DNA from: Candidatus Zixiibacteriota bacterium
GTDB lineage: Bacteria > Zixibacteria > MSB-5A5 > DSPP01
DNA length: 64,000 nucleotides
Direction of reading: 5' to 3'
Assembly: GCA_022614805.1 (NCBI GenBank)
Contig: JAKEHY010000002.1
Location: forward strand, 1-64,000
In this document: positions 18,534 to 29,159 of the stretch, piece after piece
Position numbering within the stretch: the first letter of the stretch is position 1
Layout of the letters: each line of letters starts with the position of its first letter
Notes under the pieces: generated by a model
What the model was told of the DNA's origin: nothing
The model's database searches: none
Seen by the model: only the letters and a program-made list of their open reading frames with translations
Position numbers and translations under genes: made by a program

Positions 18534-20585
18534 ATGAAAATAGAACGCTGCGAAATCAAACGCTTCGGCAAGCTGAAAAACTTCAAGGCCGAGTTCGCCC
18601 CCGGGCTGAATCTGGTCAAAGGGGCCAACGAGGCGGGCAAATCGACTTTGGTCGAGGCTTTGGGGGCCGGGCTTTTCGACGACCCCCAGAACGTCAGCCG
18701 CGAGGTCAGGGAAAAAACCAGCTGGGGCTCGGACAAAAAATTCGAACTGGTGCTGGAATTGGCGGACGGCGACGAACGCTGGCAACTCTCCAAAGATTTC
18801 GAAAAGGGGGAAGTCAAGCTTGAAAAGACCGGTTCCCGCGAAAGCTGGGACCGCCTCTCCGAAGTGGACGAGGTTTTGTCCAAGCATCTCGGGCTGGCTA
18901 AAAAGGAATTATATTTGTCCACCTCCTTCATCCGGCAGGGGGAGCTGGCGCTCATTTCCGAAAATCCGCGCATCTGGCGGGAAAAGCTGGAGGAAGCGAT
19001 AACCGGCAGCAACGAACAGGTTTTGGCGCAGGCCGTGGCCGCCAAGCTGGCCGCCCGCCTGGCCCGGTTCGGAGAGGAAGGGGAACTGGGGGCTTCCCGG
19101 CAATTCAAAAAGGAAGTGGAATACCAGCTCTCGCTGGTGACCGAAGAGGTCAAGACACTTTTGGCCAACCGCACCGATTTGGCGGAGATTGAAAAAACCT
19201 ACGTCGACGTTTTCCGGCAGTCCGAGGACTTGAAAAAAAGAATTGAGGCCTCCCGCCAGCCTCCTCCCACCGAAGGGGAGCTGGCGCTTTTGGAAGAAAA
19301 GGTCACCAACCTGACGGCCCGGTTGAAAAACCTGGACGAGACCGAAAAAACGGTCAAGGAACTGCGCGAGGAGGCCGCTCGCGGAGGGGACGTTTCCCGC
19401 GAGGATATCGCCCGGCTGGATGAAGTCGAAAGCCGGATGCGGCTTTTGGAAGTGGAGCAGGGGGACCTGGAACCGGGCGGCCCGGATGCCTCTCGTTACC
19501 CCAGCCCCCTTCCCATCTTAACCGGACTGGGTCTCACCTTCGCCTGCATCGCCGCCGCCTTCTTTTACAGCAAGGCCTGGTGGCTCGGAGCGGTAGCGGG
19601 GTTGATATGGTCGGCGATGTCGGTTTTTTCCTTTCTGAAAAAAGTACAGGATGCGGCCCGGAAGCAGCTGGAAACCGGAGGCTCTTCCGGAAAAAAAGAG
19701 CGGGTCGTCGGCGAGCTGGAAAAGTTGCAGCGGAACGTAAACGAGCTTTTGGCCCGCTACCGGGTCACCACCGCTTCGGCCCTGCGGGAGCGGGCGGAGG
19801 CTTCGCGCGAGCGGGCCCAAAAGATAACTGAAGCCACCCTCCGCTACGAGAACCTTCTGGGGGGGCACTCCCGCCCCGAACTGGAGGCGGACCTGACCGC
19901 CACCAAAGAGCGGCTGGCCCGGCTGCAGGAAAAACCGGCCAAAAAGCACGACTCGGAGGACCTGGAAGTCTTGGAGGAGCGGCTTTTGGCCATCGAGGAG
20001 GAGCGCCGCAATTTGGAAACGGCCCGCAACGCCATCGCCCGCCGCATCGAACAAAGCGAGGACGGGGTGGAACTGAAGGTGGCTTTGGAAGAGCGGCTGG
20101 AGGAGGAAAACAAAAAAATTGCGGCGCTGGAACGGAAGCTCATTGTCTGCTTGAAATCCTACGAGCTCTGGGAAGAGGCCCGGAAGCGGGTTTTGACCGG
20201 CGCCGCCGACGTTTTGGATGAGGAGGTTTCCAAACAACTGACGGAAATCACTGGCGGAGGCTACCCCAAAGCCCGATTTGACAAGGAGAATTTAAACTTT
20301 GAAGTTTATTCCGAAGAAAAGCAGGAATACGTCAATCCGCACAAAATCCTTTCCGCCGGTGTACGCGACCAGCTTTATCTGGCCGCCCGGCTGGCGTTGT
20401 TGAAGTTCATTTTCCCGGACCAAAAGCCGGTTTTGATTTTGGACGACCCCTTCGGCAATTTCGACCCCTCCCGCCGCCAGAAAGCCGGGGAGCTTCTGGT
20501 CAAATTGGCTACTGAATATCAGATTCTGCTTTTAACCTCGCAGGACTACTTCGACCACCTCTCCGCCTCCAAAATCGAACTGTAA
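18534..20585 (+). CDS. SbcC/YhaN-like AAA ATPase with coiled coils and two membrane helices
   Basis: The 683-residue protein has an N-terminal Walker A (GANEAGKST, 30-38), long coiled coils and a hydrophobic hairpin at about 322-368 with two likely transmembrane helices. The C-terminal half-site has Walker B and D-loop in VLILDDPFGNFDPSRR. This is the layout of YhaN-type SMC-like ATPases, shorter than E. coli SbcC (about 1050). The ATPase residues look intact. It is coupled to the SbcD-like gene upstream (3-base gap). In the family the pair acts on DNA ends; here the nuclease half seems dead, so the role is open. Confidence 0.85.
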   Translation: MKIERCEIKRFGKLKNFKAEFAPGLNLVKGANEAGKSTLVEALGAGLFDDPQNVSREVREKTSWGSDKKFELVLELADGDERWQLSKDFEKGEVKLEKTGSRESWDRLSEVDEVLSKHLGLAKKELYLSTSFIRQGELALISENPRIWREKLEEAITGSNEQVLAQAVAAKLAARLARFGEEGELGASRQFKKEVEYQLSLVTEEVKTLLANRTDLAEIEKTYVDVFRQSEDLKKRIEASRQPPPTEGELALLEEKVTNLTARLKNLDETEKTVKELREEAARGGDVSREDIARLDEVESRMRLLEVEQGDLEPGGPDASRYPSPLPILTGLGLTFACIAAAFFYSKAWWLGAVAGLIWSAMSVFSFLKKVQDAARKQLETGGSSGKKERVVGELEKLQRNVNELLARYRVTTASALRERAEASRERAQKITEATLRYENLLGGHSRPELEADLTATKERLARLQEKPAKKHDSEDLEVLEERLLAIEEERRNLETARNAIARRIEQSEDGVELKVALEERLEEENKKIAALERKLIVCLKSYELWEEARKRVLTGAADVLDEEVSKQLTEITGGGYPKARFDKENLNFEVYSEEKQEYVNPHKILSAGVRDQLYLAARLALLKFIFPDQKPVLILDDPFGNFDPSRRQKAGELLVKLATEYQILLLTSQDYFDHLSASKIEL

Positions 20586-20758
20586 CATCAAGCACTCCGT
20601 CTTTACGCTGTAGCTCCTATTTATAAGTATTGTTGTCATCAAGAGATTATTCGCTATATTATTTTTGTGATTATTGTTATTTTGAGCAATTCGCACAGCA
20701 TAAGCGTCATATACCAAAGCACCATCCAAATTGATGACAAACAAAGGGAAAATTAGTT

Positions 20759-21328
20759 GTGGCCGTTGACCATTATTCGAAGGAGTGGGCTTATTTTTTA
20801 TTAAAAGATTACGCGCAAGCTCTCACACATCTTGAAAAGGCTGTAGAGAAAAGCCCCGAAGATGGAGAAATATGGTTTTTCATCGGTTATTGCCAGGAAA
20901 GGTTGGGCAACTACCAAGAAGCAGAAATAGCTTATCAGCATGTGATTCAAACAAAATCGCACATAATATGGACGCACGCCGCACACTTTTGCTTAGGTTT
21001 TACGAATGAAAACCTTGGCCGCTATGACAAATCTATTGAAGCCTACAAACAGGCCATCAAAATCAATCCCGAATATGCAAAAGCGTATCAAAACTTGGCA
21101 GTAGCCTATACCAAACTTAACCGTTTTCAGGAGGCATTTGAGGCTACCACGCAAGCAATTCGCCTCGACTCAAAAAACATCGAGGCACATTACCTTCGTG
21201 GTTTGATGTCTCTGATACTTGGTAGCATTAATATAGCACTCGAAGAACATCAAATACTCAAAATGCTCGACCAAAAGATGGCTCTCGAACTCCTAAATGC
21301 GATAAACAAAACTAAGAAACCTGCGTGA
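20759..21328 (+). CDS. Tetratricopeptide-repeat protein in an AT-rich islet
   Basis: The 189-residue product is almost all TPR (about four to five 34-residue repeats, for example YDKSIEAYKQAIKINPEYAK). It starts at GTG 20759, 9 bases after AAGGGA; an in-frame stop at 20735 rules out a longer form. No signal peptide or membrane helix is present. Base composition here (from about 20590 to 21860) is clearly richer in A+T than in the neighbours, suggesting transfer. Its end overlaps the next gene by GTGA, so the two are translationally coupled; the TPR may bind the partner. Confidence 0.75.
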   Translation: MAVDHYSKEWAYFLLKDYAQALTHLEKAVEKSPEDGEIWFFIGYCQERLGNYQEAEIAYQHVIQTKSHIIWTHAAHFCLGFTNENLGRYDKSIEAYKQAIKINPEYAKAYQNLAVAYTKLNRFQEAFEATTQAIRLDSKNIEAHYLRGLMSLILGSINIALEEHQILKMLDQKMALELLNAINKTKKPA

Positions 21329-21861
21329 CCAAAGAATATCTTGCAAGAAAGAAATTGCTATATAAGCTCTGCGTTGCAAAATCAGATATAACTTCCGCTA
21401 TGACTGCGTGTAAGTATCTTATCTCATCCGTAAAAAACACCGACGATCCGCTTTATTTACCTTTACTGAATGCAATAATTGTCTGTTATTCAAGGCCTTT
21501 TACCAATAACAAACCGCTGGGCTCTCTACCAAGAAAATGGCATAAATTCGGCGGACAAAAGCACCGGACTATTCATGGGACTTTGCTTACGTTTCGCCAC
21601 AAGATAATCGCCCACAGTGACCTGAAATATCGTCCAGTATTTATATACCCACCAGGAACGCTGCCATCCATCGCCGGTGCAATTACTGCCGGACTCAAAA
21701 TTACTGTTGTAGATAAGCGTTTGCCACTCTACTTTTTTCCTGAAATCCTTAAAATGTGCCTCAATCTTGTAAATCGCCTCGATATTGAAATACAAAAGCA
21801 AGTCCAGTCATTATTTGATATTCAAAGCCTCTCCGCCAAAAAATTTGAGCTTATCTTTTAA
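21325..21861 (+). CDS. Uncharacterised HEPN-like protein (RxxxxxH motif)
   Basis: The 178-residue protein is not one I recognise. It starts at GTG inside the stop of the TPR gene. It is rich in Lys/Leu/Ile. A segment LTFRHKIIAHSDLKYRP holds Arg91 and His97, which fits the R-x(4-6)-H motif of HEPN ribonucleases and resembles the RHK..AH.D signature of several abortive-infection families. Together with the TPR gene and AT-rich composition this suggests a small mobile defence or toxin-type module, but that is inference from one motif. A structural fold search would decide. Confidence 0.55.
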   Translation: MTKEYLARKKLLYKLCVAKSDITSAMTACKYLISSVKNTDDPLYLPLLNAIIVCYSRPFTNNKPLGSLPRKWHKFGGQKHRTIHGTLLTFRHKIIAHSDLKYRPVFIYPPGTLPSIAGAITAGLKITVVDKRLPLYFFPEILKMCLNLVNRLDIEIQKQVQSLFDIQSLSAKKFELIF

Positions 21862-21929
21862 TTCCCTTCATTTGAGGGAAAAGGACTCCCCCTTGCCAAT
21901 CCCTGCTCGTTTGCTACCTTTGGTATGAA

Positions 21930-24146
21930 ATGAAAGAACCAGAAGTAAACATCGCTTTGGCCAAAAAGCTGGGGCTGACGGAGGAGGAATATCAAAAAAT
22001 TCAGGGCTTTTTGGGGCGGATGCCGACCTACACCGAACTGGGGATTTACGCCGTGATGTGGTCAGAGCATTGTTCCTACAAAAACTCGATTGCGCTCTTG
22101 AAAACCCTCCCGCGCGAAGGGTCGGCTTTGGTGGCCAAGGCGGGGGAGGAAAATGCCGGCGCCGTGGTGCTGGATGAGGAGCGCGTAATCGTCTTCAAAA
22201 TCGAAAGCCACAACCACCCCTCCGCCGTGGAGCCGTATCAGGGCGCCGCCACCGGGGTGGGGGGTATTCTGCGGGATGTTTTTACAATGGGCGCCCGCCC
22301 GATTGCCGCTTTGAACTCGCTCCGGTTTGGAAATCTGGGCGACCCGCGCGTCCGCTATCTTTTGGACGGCGTGGTCCGCGGCATCAGCGACTACGGCAAC
22401 TCCTTCGGCGTCCCCACTGTGGCCGGGGAAGTTTATTTCGAGGACTGCTACACCGGCAACCCGCTGGTCAACGCTATGGCCGTCGGCTTGGCCAAACGGG
22501 GGCGGCTGGTGCGGGCCATTGCCACAGGGGTTGGCAATCCGGTTTTCATCGTCGGTTCCTCGACCGGACGGGACGGCATTCACGGCGCCTCTTTTGCCTC
22601 CAAGGAAATTACGGATGAGTCGGAGGAAGACCGTCCCTCCGTCCAGATTGGCGACCCTTTTACGGAGAAGTTGTTGCTGGAAGCCTCGCTGGAAATCATC
22701 AAAAAGGATTTGATTGTCGGTATGCAGGATATGGGGGCCGCCGGGCTGACCTGCTCCACTTCCGAAATGGCCGCCAAGGGGAAAGCCGGTATCGAAATCG
22801 ACCTGGACAAAGTTCCCCTCCGGGAAAAGGGAATGACCCCGTATGAGATAATGCTTTCTGAATCGCAGGAACGGATGCTGGTAATCGGCAAAAAAGGGAG
22901 GGAAGTTGAAATCCGAGAGGTTTTTGAAAAATGGGATTTGAATTGCGTTCAAATCGGCGAAGTGACCGACACCGGCCGGGTGGTGGTGAAATTTCTGGGC
23001 CGAGTGGCGGCTGATATTCCGGCGGAAAGTTTGGTTTTGGGTGGCGGCGCGCCGGTTTATAACCCGCCCCGCAAGAAACCAACCTATCTCGAAAACGGCG
23101 TCAAAAGCGTCAAAACCCCCGACCCGCCGAAAGATTTGGGAAAAGTGCTTCTCGATTTGCTCGCTTCTCCCAACATCGCTTCCAAGCGCTGGGTTTTTCA
23201 GCAATATGACTCAACCGTCCGCACCAATACGGTCTTCGGCCCCGGCTACGACGCTGCCCTGTTGCGCATCCGCGGCTCTAAAAAAGGAATTGCCGTCAAA
23301 ACCGACTGCAACGCCCGCTATTGTTATTTGGACCCCCGCCGGGGGGCTGCCATTGCCGTTTGCGAGGCGGCCCGCAACGTGGTGGCGGTCGGAGCCAAAC
23401 CGATGGCCATCACCAACTGCTTGAACTTCGGCAATCCCGGAGACCCGGAGGTGTACTGGACCTTTGCCGAAGCGATTGCCGGAATGGGGGAGGCCTGCCG
23501 GGCTTTGGAAACGCCGGTCACCGGCGGCAACGTCAGCTTTTACAACGAAGACCCGACCCGAATGGTCTATCCCACCCCGGTGATTGGGATGCTTGGAATT
23601 CTGGATGACATCGACAAAGCCACCTCCTCCCACTTTCAGACCGAAGGAAATTGGGTTTATTTGGTTGGCGAGACCAAACCGGAAACCGGCGGCTCGGAAT
23701 ACATGAAGGTTCTGACCGGACAAGTTGCGGGCGTTGTGCCCACGCTCGATTTGAAAACTGAAAAGAAAATTCAGGCTTTCGTTTTGAATCAGATAAGCGC
23801 AGGAATAATGGAATCCTGCCACGACGTTTCCGACGGCGGTCTGGGTGTCGCTTTGGCCGAAATGTGCATCGGCAACCAAGAAAGAAAGTTCGGGTTTGCA
23901 CTTGAAGCCAAGCCAACCCTCCGGCCCGACCTGTTTTTGTTTTCCGAGTCCCAGTCCCGCTTTGTCGTAGAAATTAAACCCCAACTGACCTACAAGCTTG
24001 AAGAAGCTGTCAAAAAAGAAAATATTCCGCTTTTGAAATTGGGAACGGTGGGCGGGACAGAATTCATGTTCTCCCCCCACTTTCACCTTTCTATCGAAGA
24101 GTTTAGCAATGCCTACTTTAACTCAATCGAAACCAAAATCGGCTGA
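21930..24146 (+). CDS. purL: Phosphoribosylformylglycinamidine synthase subunit PurL
   Basis: The 738-residue protein is the small type of PurL, which with PurQ and PurS makes FGAM from FGAR, ATP and glutamine-derived ammonia in purine synthesis. It begins with the family motif [20 protein letters not shown] and has the ATP-binding [20 protein letters not shown]. The second half repeats the AIRS/PurM fold ([14 protein letters not shown]). purQ and purS are not in the window. The end overlaps the start of hutU by 38 bases, an unusual pairing that suggests co-transcription. Confidence 0.97.
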   Translation: MKEPEVNIALAKKLGLTEEEYQKIQGFLGRMPTYTELGIYAVMWSEHCSYKNSIALLKTLPREGSALVAKAGEENAGAVVLDEERVIVFKIESHNHPSAVEPYQGAATGVGGILRDVFTMGARPIAALNSLRFGNLGDPRVRYLLDGVVRGISDYGNSFGVPTVAGEVYFEDCYTGNPLVNAMAVGLAKRGRLVRAIATGVGNPVFIVGSSTGRDGIHGASFASKEITDESEEDRPSVQIGDPFTEKLLLEASLEIIKKDLIVGMQDMGAAGLTCSTSEMAAKGKAGIEIDLDKVPLREKGMTPYEIMLSESQERMLVIGKKGREVEIREVFEKWDLNCVQIGEVTDTGRVVVKFLGRVAADIPAESLVLGGGAPVYNPPRKKPTYLENGVKSVKTPDPPKDLGKVLLDLLASPNIASKRWVFQQYDSTVRTNTVFGPGYDAALLRIRGSKKGIAVKTDCNARYCYLDPRRGAAIAVCEAARNVVAVGAKPMAITNCLNFGNPGDPEVYWTFAEAIAGMGEACRALETPVTGGNVSFYNEDPTRMVYPTPVIGMLGILDDIDKATSSHFQTEGNWVYLVGETKPETGGSEYMKVLTGQVAGVVPTLDLKTEKKIQAFVLNQISAGIMESCHDVSDGGLGVALAEMCIGNQERKFGFALEAKPTLRPDLFLFSESQSRFVVEIKPQLTYKLEEAVKKENIPLLKLGTVGGTEFMFSPHFHLSIEEFSNAYFNSIETKIG

Positions 24147-25806
24147 AACCGGCTATCGGCCGCTAAAAGCGCCGCGCGGCAACAAGCTTTCCTGCAAAGG
24201 GTGGCATCAGGAGGCGGCCTTGCGGATGCTGATGAATAACCTCGACCCCGAGGTCGCCGAAAACCCCCGGGAACTTGTGGTCTACGGCGGCCGGGGAAAA
24301 GCGGCCCGAGACTGGCGCTCCTTTTGGGGCATCGTCGAAAGCTTGAAAAAACTGGAAAACGACGAAACCCTCCTGGTGCAGTCCGGTAAGCCGGTGGGCA
24401 TTGCCAAAACGCACAATTGGGCTCCCCGCGTTCTAATCGCCAATTCCAATTTGGTTCCGGCCTGGGCCACGCCGGAAAAGTTTCGCGAACTGGAGGAATT
24501 GGGTTTGATAATGTTCGGCCAGATGACCGCCGGCAGCTGGATTTACATCGGCACCCAGGGGATTTTACAGGGAACTTACGAGACCTTTGCCTCACTCGCG
24601 GCCGCCCACTTCGACGGTGATTTGTCCGGCCGCTTGGTTCTGACTGGCGGGCTGGGGGGAATGGGGGGCGCCCAGCCTTTGGCGATTACGATGAATGGCG
24701 GCGTGGCGTTGTGTGTGGAAGTGGACCCGGAGCGCATCCGGAAACGATTGGATACAAAGTATCTCGACCTTAAGGCCGATAATTTGGACCACGCCATCCA
24801 GCTGGCCGAAAAGACCCGCAAAGAGAAAAAACCGCTCTCCATCGGTGTTTTGGGCAACTGTGCCGAAGTTTTGCCGGAACTCTTGCGTCGCAGCTTCCAG
24901 CCGGACGTGGTGACCGACCAGACCTCGGCCCACGACGAACTCTACGGCTACGTTCCCGCCACGCTCGCACTCGAGGAAGCCCGCGCCCTTCGCAAAACCA
25001 ACCCGCAACAGTATATCCGCTTGGCCTACGAATCGATGGCAGCACACTGCACGGTGATGCTCGGCTTTCTGAAACGGGGTTCGGTGGTTTTTGACTACGG
25101 CAATAATCTCCGCGGTCAGGCGAAAAAGGCCGGCATCGAGAATGCCTTCGACTACCCCGGCTTTGTCCCCGCCTACATCCGCCCCCTCTTTTGCGAAGGG
25201 AAAGGCCCCTTCCGCTGGGCCGCCCTTTCCGGCCAGCCGCAGGATATTTACGCAACCGACGAGTTGGTCTTGAAAACCTTTCCGAAAAACAAGCCCCTGG
25301 CCCGCTGGATAAAACTGGCCAGGGAGAAGGTGCAATTTCAGGGCCTCCCCGCCCGTATCTGCTGGCTGGGTCTGGGAGAACGGGCCGCCTTCGGCGAAAA
25401 AATGAACTTTCTCGTTCGCAAAAGGAAAATCACAGCTCCCATCGTCATTGGCCGCGACCATCTGGACGCCGGCTCGGTCGCCTCTCCCTACCGGGAAACG
25501 GAGGCGATGCGGGACGGCTCGGATGCCATTGCCGACTGGCCGATTCTAAATGCCCTCTTGAACGCCGTCTCCGGTGCCTCCTGGGTCTCCCTCCACCACG
25601 GCGGCGGGGTCGGCATTGGGCTTTCGATTCACGCCGGTCAGGTGATTGTGGCCGACGGCACCAAGGAAATGGATGTCCGGTTGAACCGGGTTTTGACCAA
25701 CGACCCCCTTTCCGGAGTCTTCCGCCACGCCGACGCCGGCTACCAAGAGGCCTGGGCGACGGCCCAAAAGTGGAAAGCCAAAATTCCCCTGGCCCCGAAA
25801 AAGTAA
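24109..25806 (+). CDS. hutU: Urocanate hydratase HutU
   Basis: The 565-residue protein is urocanase, the NAD+-dependent enzyme that turns urocanate into imidazolone propionate in histidine breakdown. The N-terminus has [20 protein letters not shown]. The NAD-binding loop is [20 protein letters not shown], and the C-terminal part has [14 protein letters not shown], with the conserved Cys, and [18 protein letters not shown]. Length is normal. No hutH, hutI or hutG gene is nearby, so the rest of the pathway lies elsewhere or is missing. The start overlaps the end of purL. Confidence 0.97.
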   Translation: MPTLTQSKPKSAETGYRPLKAPRGNKLSCKGWHQEAALRMLMNNLDPEVAENPRELVVYGGRGKAARDWRSFWGIVESLKKLENDETLLVQSGKPVGIAKTHNWAPRVLIANSNLVPAWATPEKFRELEELGLIMFGQMTAGSWIYIGTQGILQGTYETFASLAAAHFDGDLSGRLVLTGGLGGMGGAQPLAITMNGGVALCVEVDPERIRKRLDTKYLDLKADNLDHAIQLAEKTRKEKKPLSIGVLGNCAEVLPELLRRSFQPDVVTDQTSAHDELYGYVPATLALEEARALRKTNPQQYIRLAYESMAAHCTVMLGFLKRGSVVFDYGNNLRGQAKKAGIENAFDYPGFVPAYIRPLFCEGKGPFRWAALSGQPQDIYATDELVLKTFPKNKPLARWIKLAREKVQFQGLPARICWLGLGERAAFGEKMNFLVRKRKITAPIVIGRDHLDAGSVASPYRETEAMRDGSDAIADWPILNALLNAVSGASWVSLHHGGGVGIGLSIHAGQVIVADGTKEMDVRLNRVLTNDPLSGVFRHADAGYQEAWATAQKWKAKIPLAPKK

Positions 25807-25837
25807 ATCCGTTCCCCGCTCGGCCGATAAAATCAAG

Positions 25838-26629
25838 GTGAGCCCGCACGCCGGCATTTACAAAAACCCCCGCTGGTACGATATCGCTTTCAGCTTCCGC
25901 AACATCAAGAAAGAATGCGATTTCTTGACCGCTTGCGTCAAAAAGTTTTCCGGCCGAAAGCTTTCTTCCGTGGTGGAAATGGCCGCCGGCCCCGCTTCCC
26001 ACTCCATTGAGTTCGGCCGCCGCGGCCTGACGGTCTATGCCTTGGACAAATCGGCGGAAATGCTCGCCTATGCTCGTCAAAAAGCGAAAACGGAGAAAAG
26101 TCGGGTGCATTTCCTGAAAAAGGATATGCGCCGTTTCTGGCTGCCCCGAAAAGTGGATCTGGCCCTTTCGATGATGGACTCGCTCACCTATCTTTTGACC
26201 GACGGGGAAATCCTGACCCACCTTAAAACGGTGGCAGCTAATCTGAAACCGGAAGGAATTTTCGTTTTGGAGCTGATTCACCCGCGCGATTTTTTTACCC
26301 AAAAGGTTTCCTTCGGCCCGGTCTGGAAGGTCGCCAGAAACGGAACCAAAGTCGTGGTCAACTGGGGGGATTTCACCGACCGCCAGGTTGACCCCCTTTC
26401 GCAGGTGGTGCGGGTCTGGGCCGATTTGGTGGTGGAAGAAAACGGCAAAAAGTTCCACCTCCGTTCGCTCGCTCCGGAAAGGATGCTGACCTTGTCCGAA
26501 CTGAAACTTCTGGTGCGCGTCTCCGGAGTTTTTAAAATCGTCGCCCTTTTGGGGGATTTGGACTTCCGTCAGAAGCTGGACAATTCCCGCCGCTCCTCCC
26601 AGATGGTGGCGGTGCTGAAGAAAATTTGA
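25838..26629 (+). CDS. Class I SAM-dependent methyltransferase
   Basis: The 263-residue protein has a Rossmann methyltransferase core: motif I VVEMAAGPASHSIEF (about 50-65), an acidic residue at the end of beta2 (YALDKSAEMLAYA), motif II region LKKDMRRFWLP and post-II DLALSMMDSLTYLL. It starts at GTG 25838, 31 bases after hutU, and probably shares its transcript. The substrate is not predictable; similar proteins methylate small molecules. An alternative start downstream cannot be ruled out because the ribosome site is weak. Confidence 0.85.
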   Translation: MSPHAGIYKNPRWYDIAFSFRNIKKECDFLTACVKKFSGRKLSSVVEMAAGPASHSIEFGRRGLTVYALDKSAEMLAYARQKAKTEKSRVHFLKKDMRRFWLPRKVDLALSMMDSLTYLLTDGEILTHLKTVAANLKPEGIFVLELIHPRDFFTQKVSFGPVWKVARNGTKVVVNWGDFTDRQVDPLSQVVRVWADLVVEENGKKFHLRSLAPERMLTLSELKLLVRVSGVFKIVALLGDLDFRQKLDNSRRSSQMVAVLKKI

Positions 26630-26771
26630 ACTAAATCGTTCGTTGAGCCGCCGTCAAAATCGAACCGTGAGAAGAAATCTTCGCTGATACAGCTAACTTC
26701 CCGGCTGCTCCGAAGTTTCCGGAAAAATCAGCTTCATCCAAATCACTGCGTCCGTGCCTTTTTTTGCTTAA

Positions 26772-27893
26772 TTACAACCCCTTTTCCCAAATCCGGTATT
26801 TTTTGTAGAGCTTGGCGCCCCAGACCTCGGCGATGCGGTTCATCATATAGTTGTCCTCCAAAACCCAGGACATTTCCCCCGTCGTGTACCCTTTTTTGAC
26901 GCCGATGAAATAGGTGTCGGTGGTCAGCACGTTGTCAATCCCCCGCTTGCGGTACTCCGGAATAATCCCCATCGTAATGGTGCGGCCGGTGGTGATTTTT
27001 CTTTTCACCTTGGTGTGCCACCAGAGCTTGAGAAACCCGAAGGGAAGAAGGCGTCCCTTCAACCGGATTAAGACCTGGTTGATATCCGGCAGGGTGAGGG
27101 AAAATCCGACCGGCACTCCGTCCACCTCGGCAATGAAAACCAAATCCGGGTCTACCAAGGGCTTCATCTTTTGGGCGGCGTTTTCGAACTCGGCGTCGGT
27201 CATCGGCACGAACCCCCAGTTTTTCTCCCAGGCCTGGTTGTAAATCGCCTTGACGATTTTCACCTCGTCGGCGAAGTTTTTCATCCGCAAATTCCGCACC
27301 CGCACCTCTTCTTTTTCTTTCACCTTTTGGGCCACCCGCACCATCCTTTCCGGGGGACGGTTTTCCTCGTCGGTGATGTAGGCGAAGAGGTCTTTGGCTT
27401 TGGAAAATCCCAGTTTTTCCATAAGCTCGTTGTAATAGGGGGGATTGTAGGTCATCATTATCACCGGCGGATATTCGAATCCCTCCAAAAGAAAGCCGAC
27501 TTCGTCATTGGTGGAAAAATTGGCCGGCCCGCGCAAAATTTCCATTTTTTCTTCCTTCGCGGCGGTTTCGACTTTTTCCATCAAGGCGGCGGCCGAGGGC
27601 AAATCGTTTTCGCACTCGAAAAAGCCGAAGAAATAAACTTTTTCGCCGTGAAAGCCGTTATGGGCCTCGTTCAAAATCCCCGCCACCCGGCCGGCCGGTT
27701 TTCCGTCGTTGTAGGCCATAAAGTAGCGCACCCGGGCGTGCTGGAAAAACGGGTTTTCGGCCGGGTTGAAAAAAGCTTTCCGTTCGGCCAGAAGGGGCGG
27801 CACCCAGAGGGGGTCGTTTTTATAAAATTTATAAGGGAATTTTATGAATTCGGAGAGATTGCCCGGCGCCAGTTCCCGGACTTGCACCATCAA
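26772..27893 (-). CDS. GNAT-fold acyltransferase, candidate bacterial ceramide synthase (bCerS type)
   Basis: The 373-residue protein has an N-terminal GNAT-like half ([20 protein letters not shown]...) and a C-terminal acyl-CoA/ACP-binding GNAT motif ([20 protein letters not shown]). It resembles the large YghO-like acyltransferases. In Caulobacter-type sphingolipid loci a protein of this type N-acylates the sphingoid base (bCerS). Here it directly follows serine palmitoyltransferase with a 4-base overlap, and a CerR-like reductase is divergent from the pair. The family shape is seen; the ceramide role is inferred from context. Confidence 0.75.
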   Translation of the reverse strand: MMVQVRELAPGNLSEFIKFPYKFYKNDPLWVPPLLAERKAFFNPAENPFFQHARVRYFMAYNDGKPAGRVAGILNEAHNGFHGEKVYFFGFFECENDLPSAAALMEKVETAAKEEKMEILRGPANFSTNDEVGFLLEGFEYPPVIMMTYNPPYYNELMEKLGFSKAKDLFAYITDEENRPPERMVRVAQKVKEKEEVRVRNLRMKNFADEVKIVKAIYNQAWEKNWGFVPMTDAEFENAAQKMKPLVDPDLVFIAEVDGVPVGFSLTLPDINQVLIRLKGRLLPFGFLKLWWHTKVKRKITTGRTITMGIIPEYRKRGIDNVLTTDTYFIGVKKGYTTGEMSWVLEDNYMMNRIAEVWGAKLYKKYRIWEKGL

Positions 27894-29071
27894 ATAATCC
27901 CGAAGGCCTTCCCCAGTTTCTTGAAGGTCTCCAGGACGAAATCCAACTGGTCGTCCGTATGCGTGGCGGTGTAGCTGGTGCGGATTAAAGCCTTCCCCGG
28001 CGGGGTGGCCGGAGAGATGATGGCGTTGGCGAAAATCCCCTCGTCCAAAAGCGCCCGCCAGAACTTGAAGGCATCCAGGTCCTCCCCGATATAGACCGGC
28101 ACGATGGGAGTTTCGGTGGCGCCGATGTCGAAACCCAAAAGTTTGAACTCTTTGTGCATCCGGCGGGTGATTTCCCAGAGCCTTTCCCGGCGCTCCGGCT
28201 CCGATTCGACGATGTCCAGGGCGGCAAGCACGGCCGCCACGGCGGCGGGGGGGATGGACGCGGAGAAAATCAGTTCGCGCGAAACATGCTTGATGTACTC
28301 GATCACCGGGCGCTCGCCGGCGATAAAGCCCCCCAAAGAGGCGAAGGACTTGGAAAAAGTCCCCATAATCAAATCCACTTCCTCCTCCAGCCCGAAGTGT
28401 TCGGCGGTTCCCCGGCCGTGCTTCCCCAAAACGCCGACGGCGTGGGCGTCGTCCACCAGCAGGCGGGCCTTGTGTTTTTTGGCCAGCTTGACCACTTCCG
28501 GAAGCTTGACGATATCCCCTTCCATCGAAAAAACGCCGTCTGTCACCACCAGTTTGCCGGCATCGTGGTCGATTTTGGACAGAATCCGGCCCAAATCCTC
28601 CATATCGTTGTGGGTGAACTTTATGGTCTTGCCGAACGACAGCCGGCAGCCATCCACGATGGAGGCGTGGTCGGCCCGGTCGGCAATCACGTAATCCCCC
28701 TTGCCGACCAGGGCTGAAATGGAGCCCAAGTTGGTTTGAAAACCGGTGGAAAATGTGAGGGCGGCTTCCTTTTTCACAAATTTCGCCAGCCGGCGTTCCA
28801 GTTCAAGGTGCAAATCGAGCGTGCCGTTCAAGAACCGGCTCCCCGTGCAGCCGGAGCCGTACTTCAAGGCCGCCTGGGCGGCGGCCTCCTTCACTTTGGG
28901 ATGGGAGACCAGCCCGAGATAGTTGTTGGAGCCAATCATCAAAAGCTTTTTCCCGTCCATCATCACCTCCGTGCCCAAAGCCGACGAGATGGGATGAAAA
29001 TAGGGATAGAGCCCGGCTTTTTGAACTTTTTCCGCCCGGGTGTCGTTATAACATTTGGTAAAAAGATCCAT
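27890..29071 (-). CDS. spt: Serine palmitoyltransferase (alpha-oxoamine synthase family)
   Basis: The 393-residue PLP enzyme belongs to the alpha-oxoamine synthases. It has the PLP lysine Lys241 in [13 protein letters not shown], the VDDAHAVG motif (Asp207, His210) and the stacking His135 in DHASIVDG. The sequence ([33 protein letters not shown]) is closer, as I recall it, to Bacteroides serine palmitoyltransferase than to BioF or Kbl. No biotin or threonine-degradation gene is near. It should condense serine with palmitoyl-CoA or -ACP to 3-ketosphinganine, the first sphingolipid step, upstream of the acyltransferase. Confidence 0.85.
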   Translation of the reverse strand: MDLFTKCYNDTRAEKVQKAGLYPYFHPISSALGTEVMMDGKKLLMIGSNNYLGLVSHPKVKEAAAQAALKYGSGCTGSRFLNGTLDLHLELERRLAKFVKKEAALTFSTGFQTNLGSISALVGKGDYVIADRADHASIVDGCRLSFGKTIKFTHNDMEDLGRILSKIDHDAGKLVVTDGVFSMEGDIVKLPEVVKLAKKHKARLLVDDAHAVGVLGKHGRGTAEHFGLEEEVDLIMGTFSKSFASLGGFIAGERPVIEYIKHVSRELIFSASIPPAAVAAVLAALDIVESEPERRERLWEITRRMHKEFKLLGFDIGATETPIVPVYIGEDLDAFKFWRALLDEGIFANAIISPATPPGKALIRTSYTATHTDDQLDFVLETFKKLGKAFGII

Positions 29072-29159
29072 ACGCTATCGCTTTTTTTCCTCGCTCCCGT
29101 TAATTGAAAGCTTTATCTTAACGGCTGGCCGAATATATGTCAAGCCAAGCGAAGCGGCA

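Noticed and set aside
20532-20744. Minus-strand frame of 70 codons in the AT-rich gap
   Set aside because: Asn-rich low-complexity translation, overlaps the end of the sbcC-like gene, no ribosome site.
28104-28717. Two long plus-strand frames opposite spt
   Set aside because: Antisense shadows of a highly conserved PLP enzyme; no independent motif.
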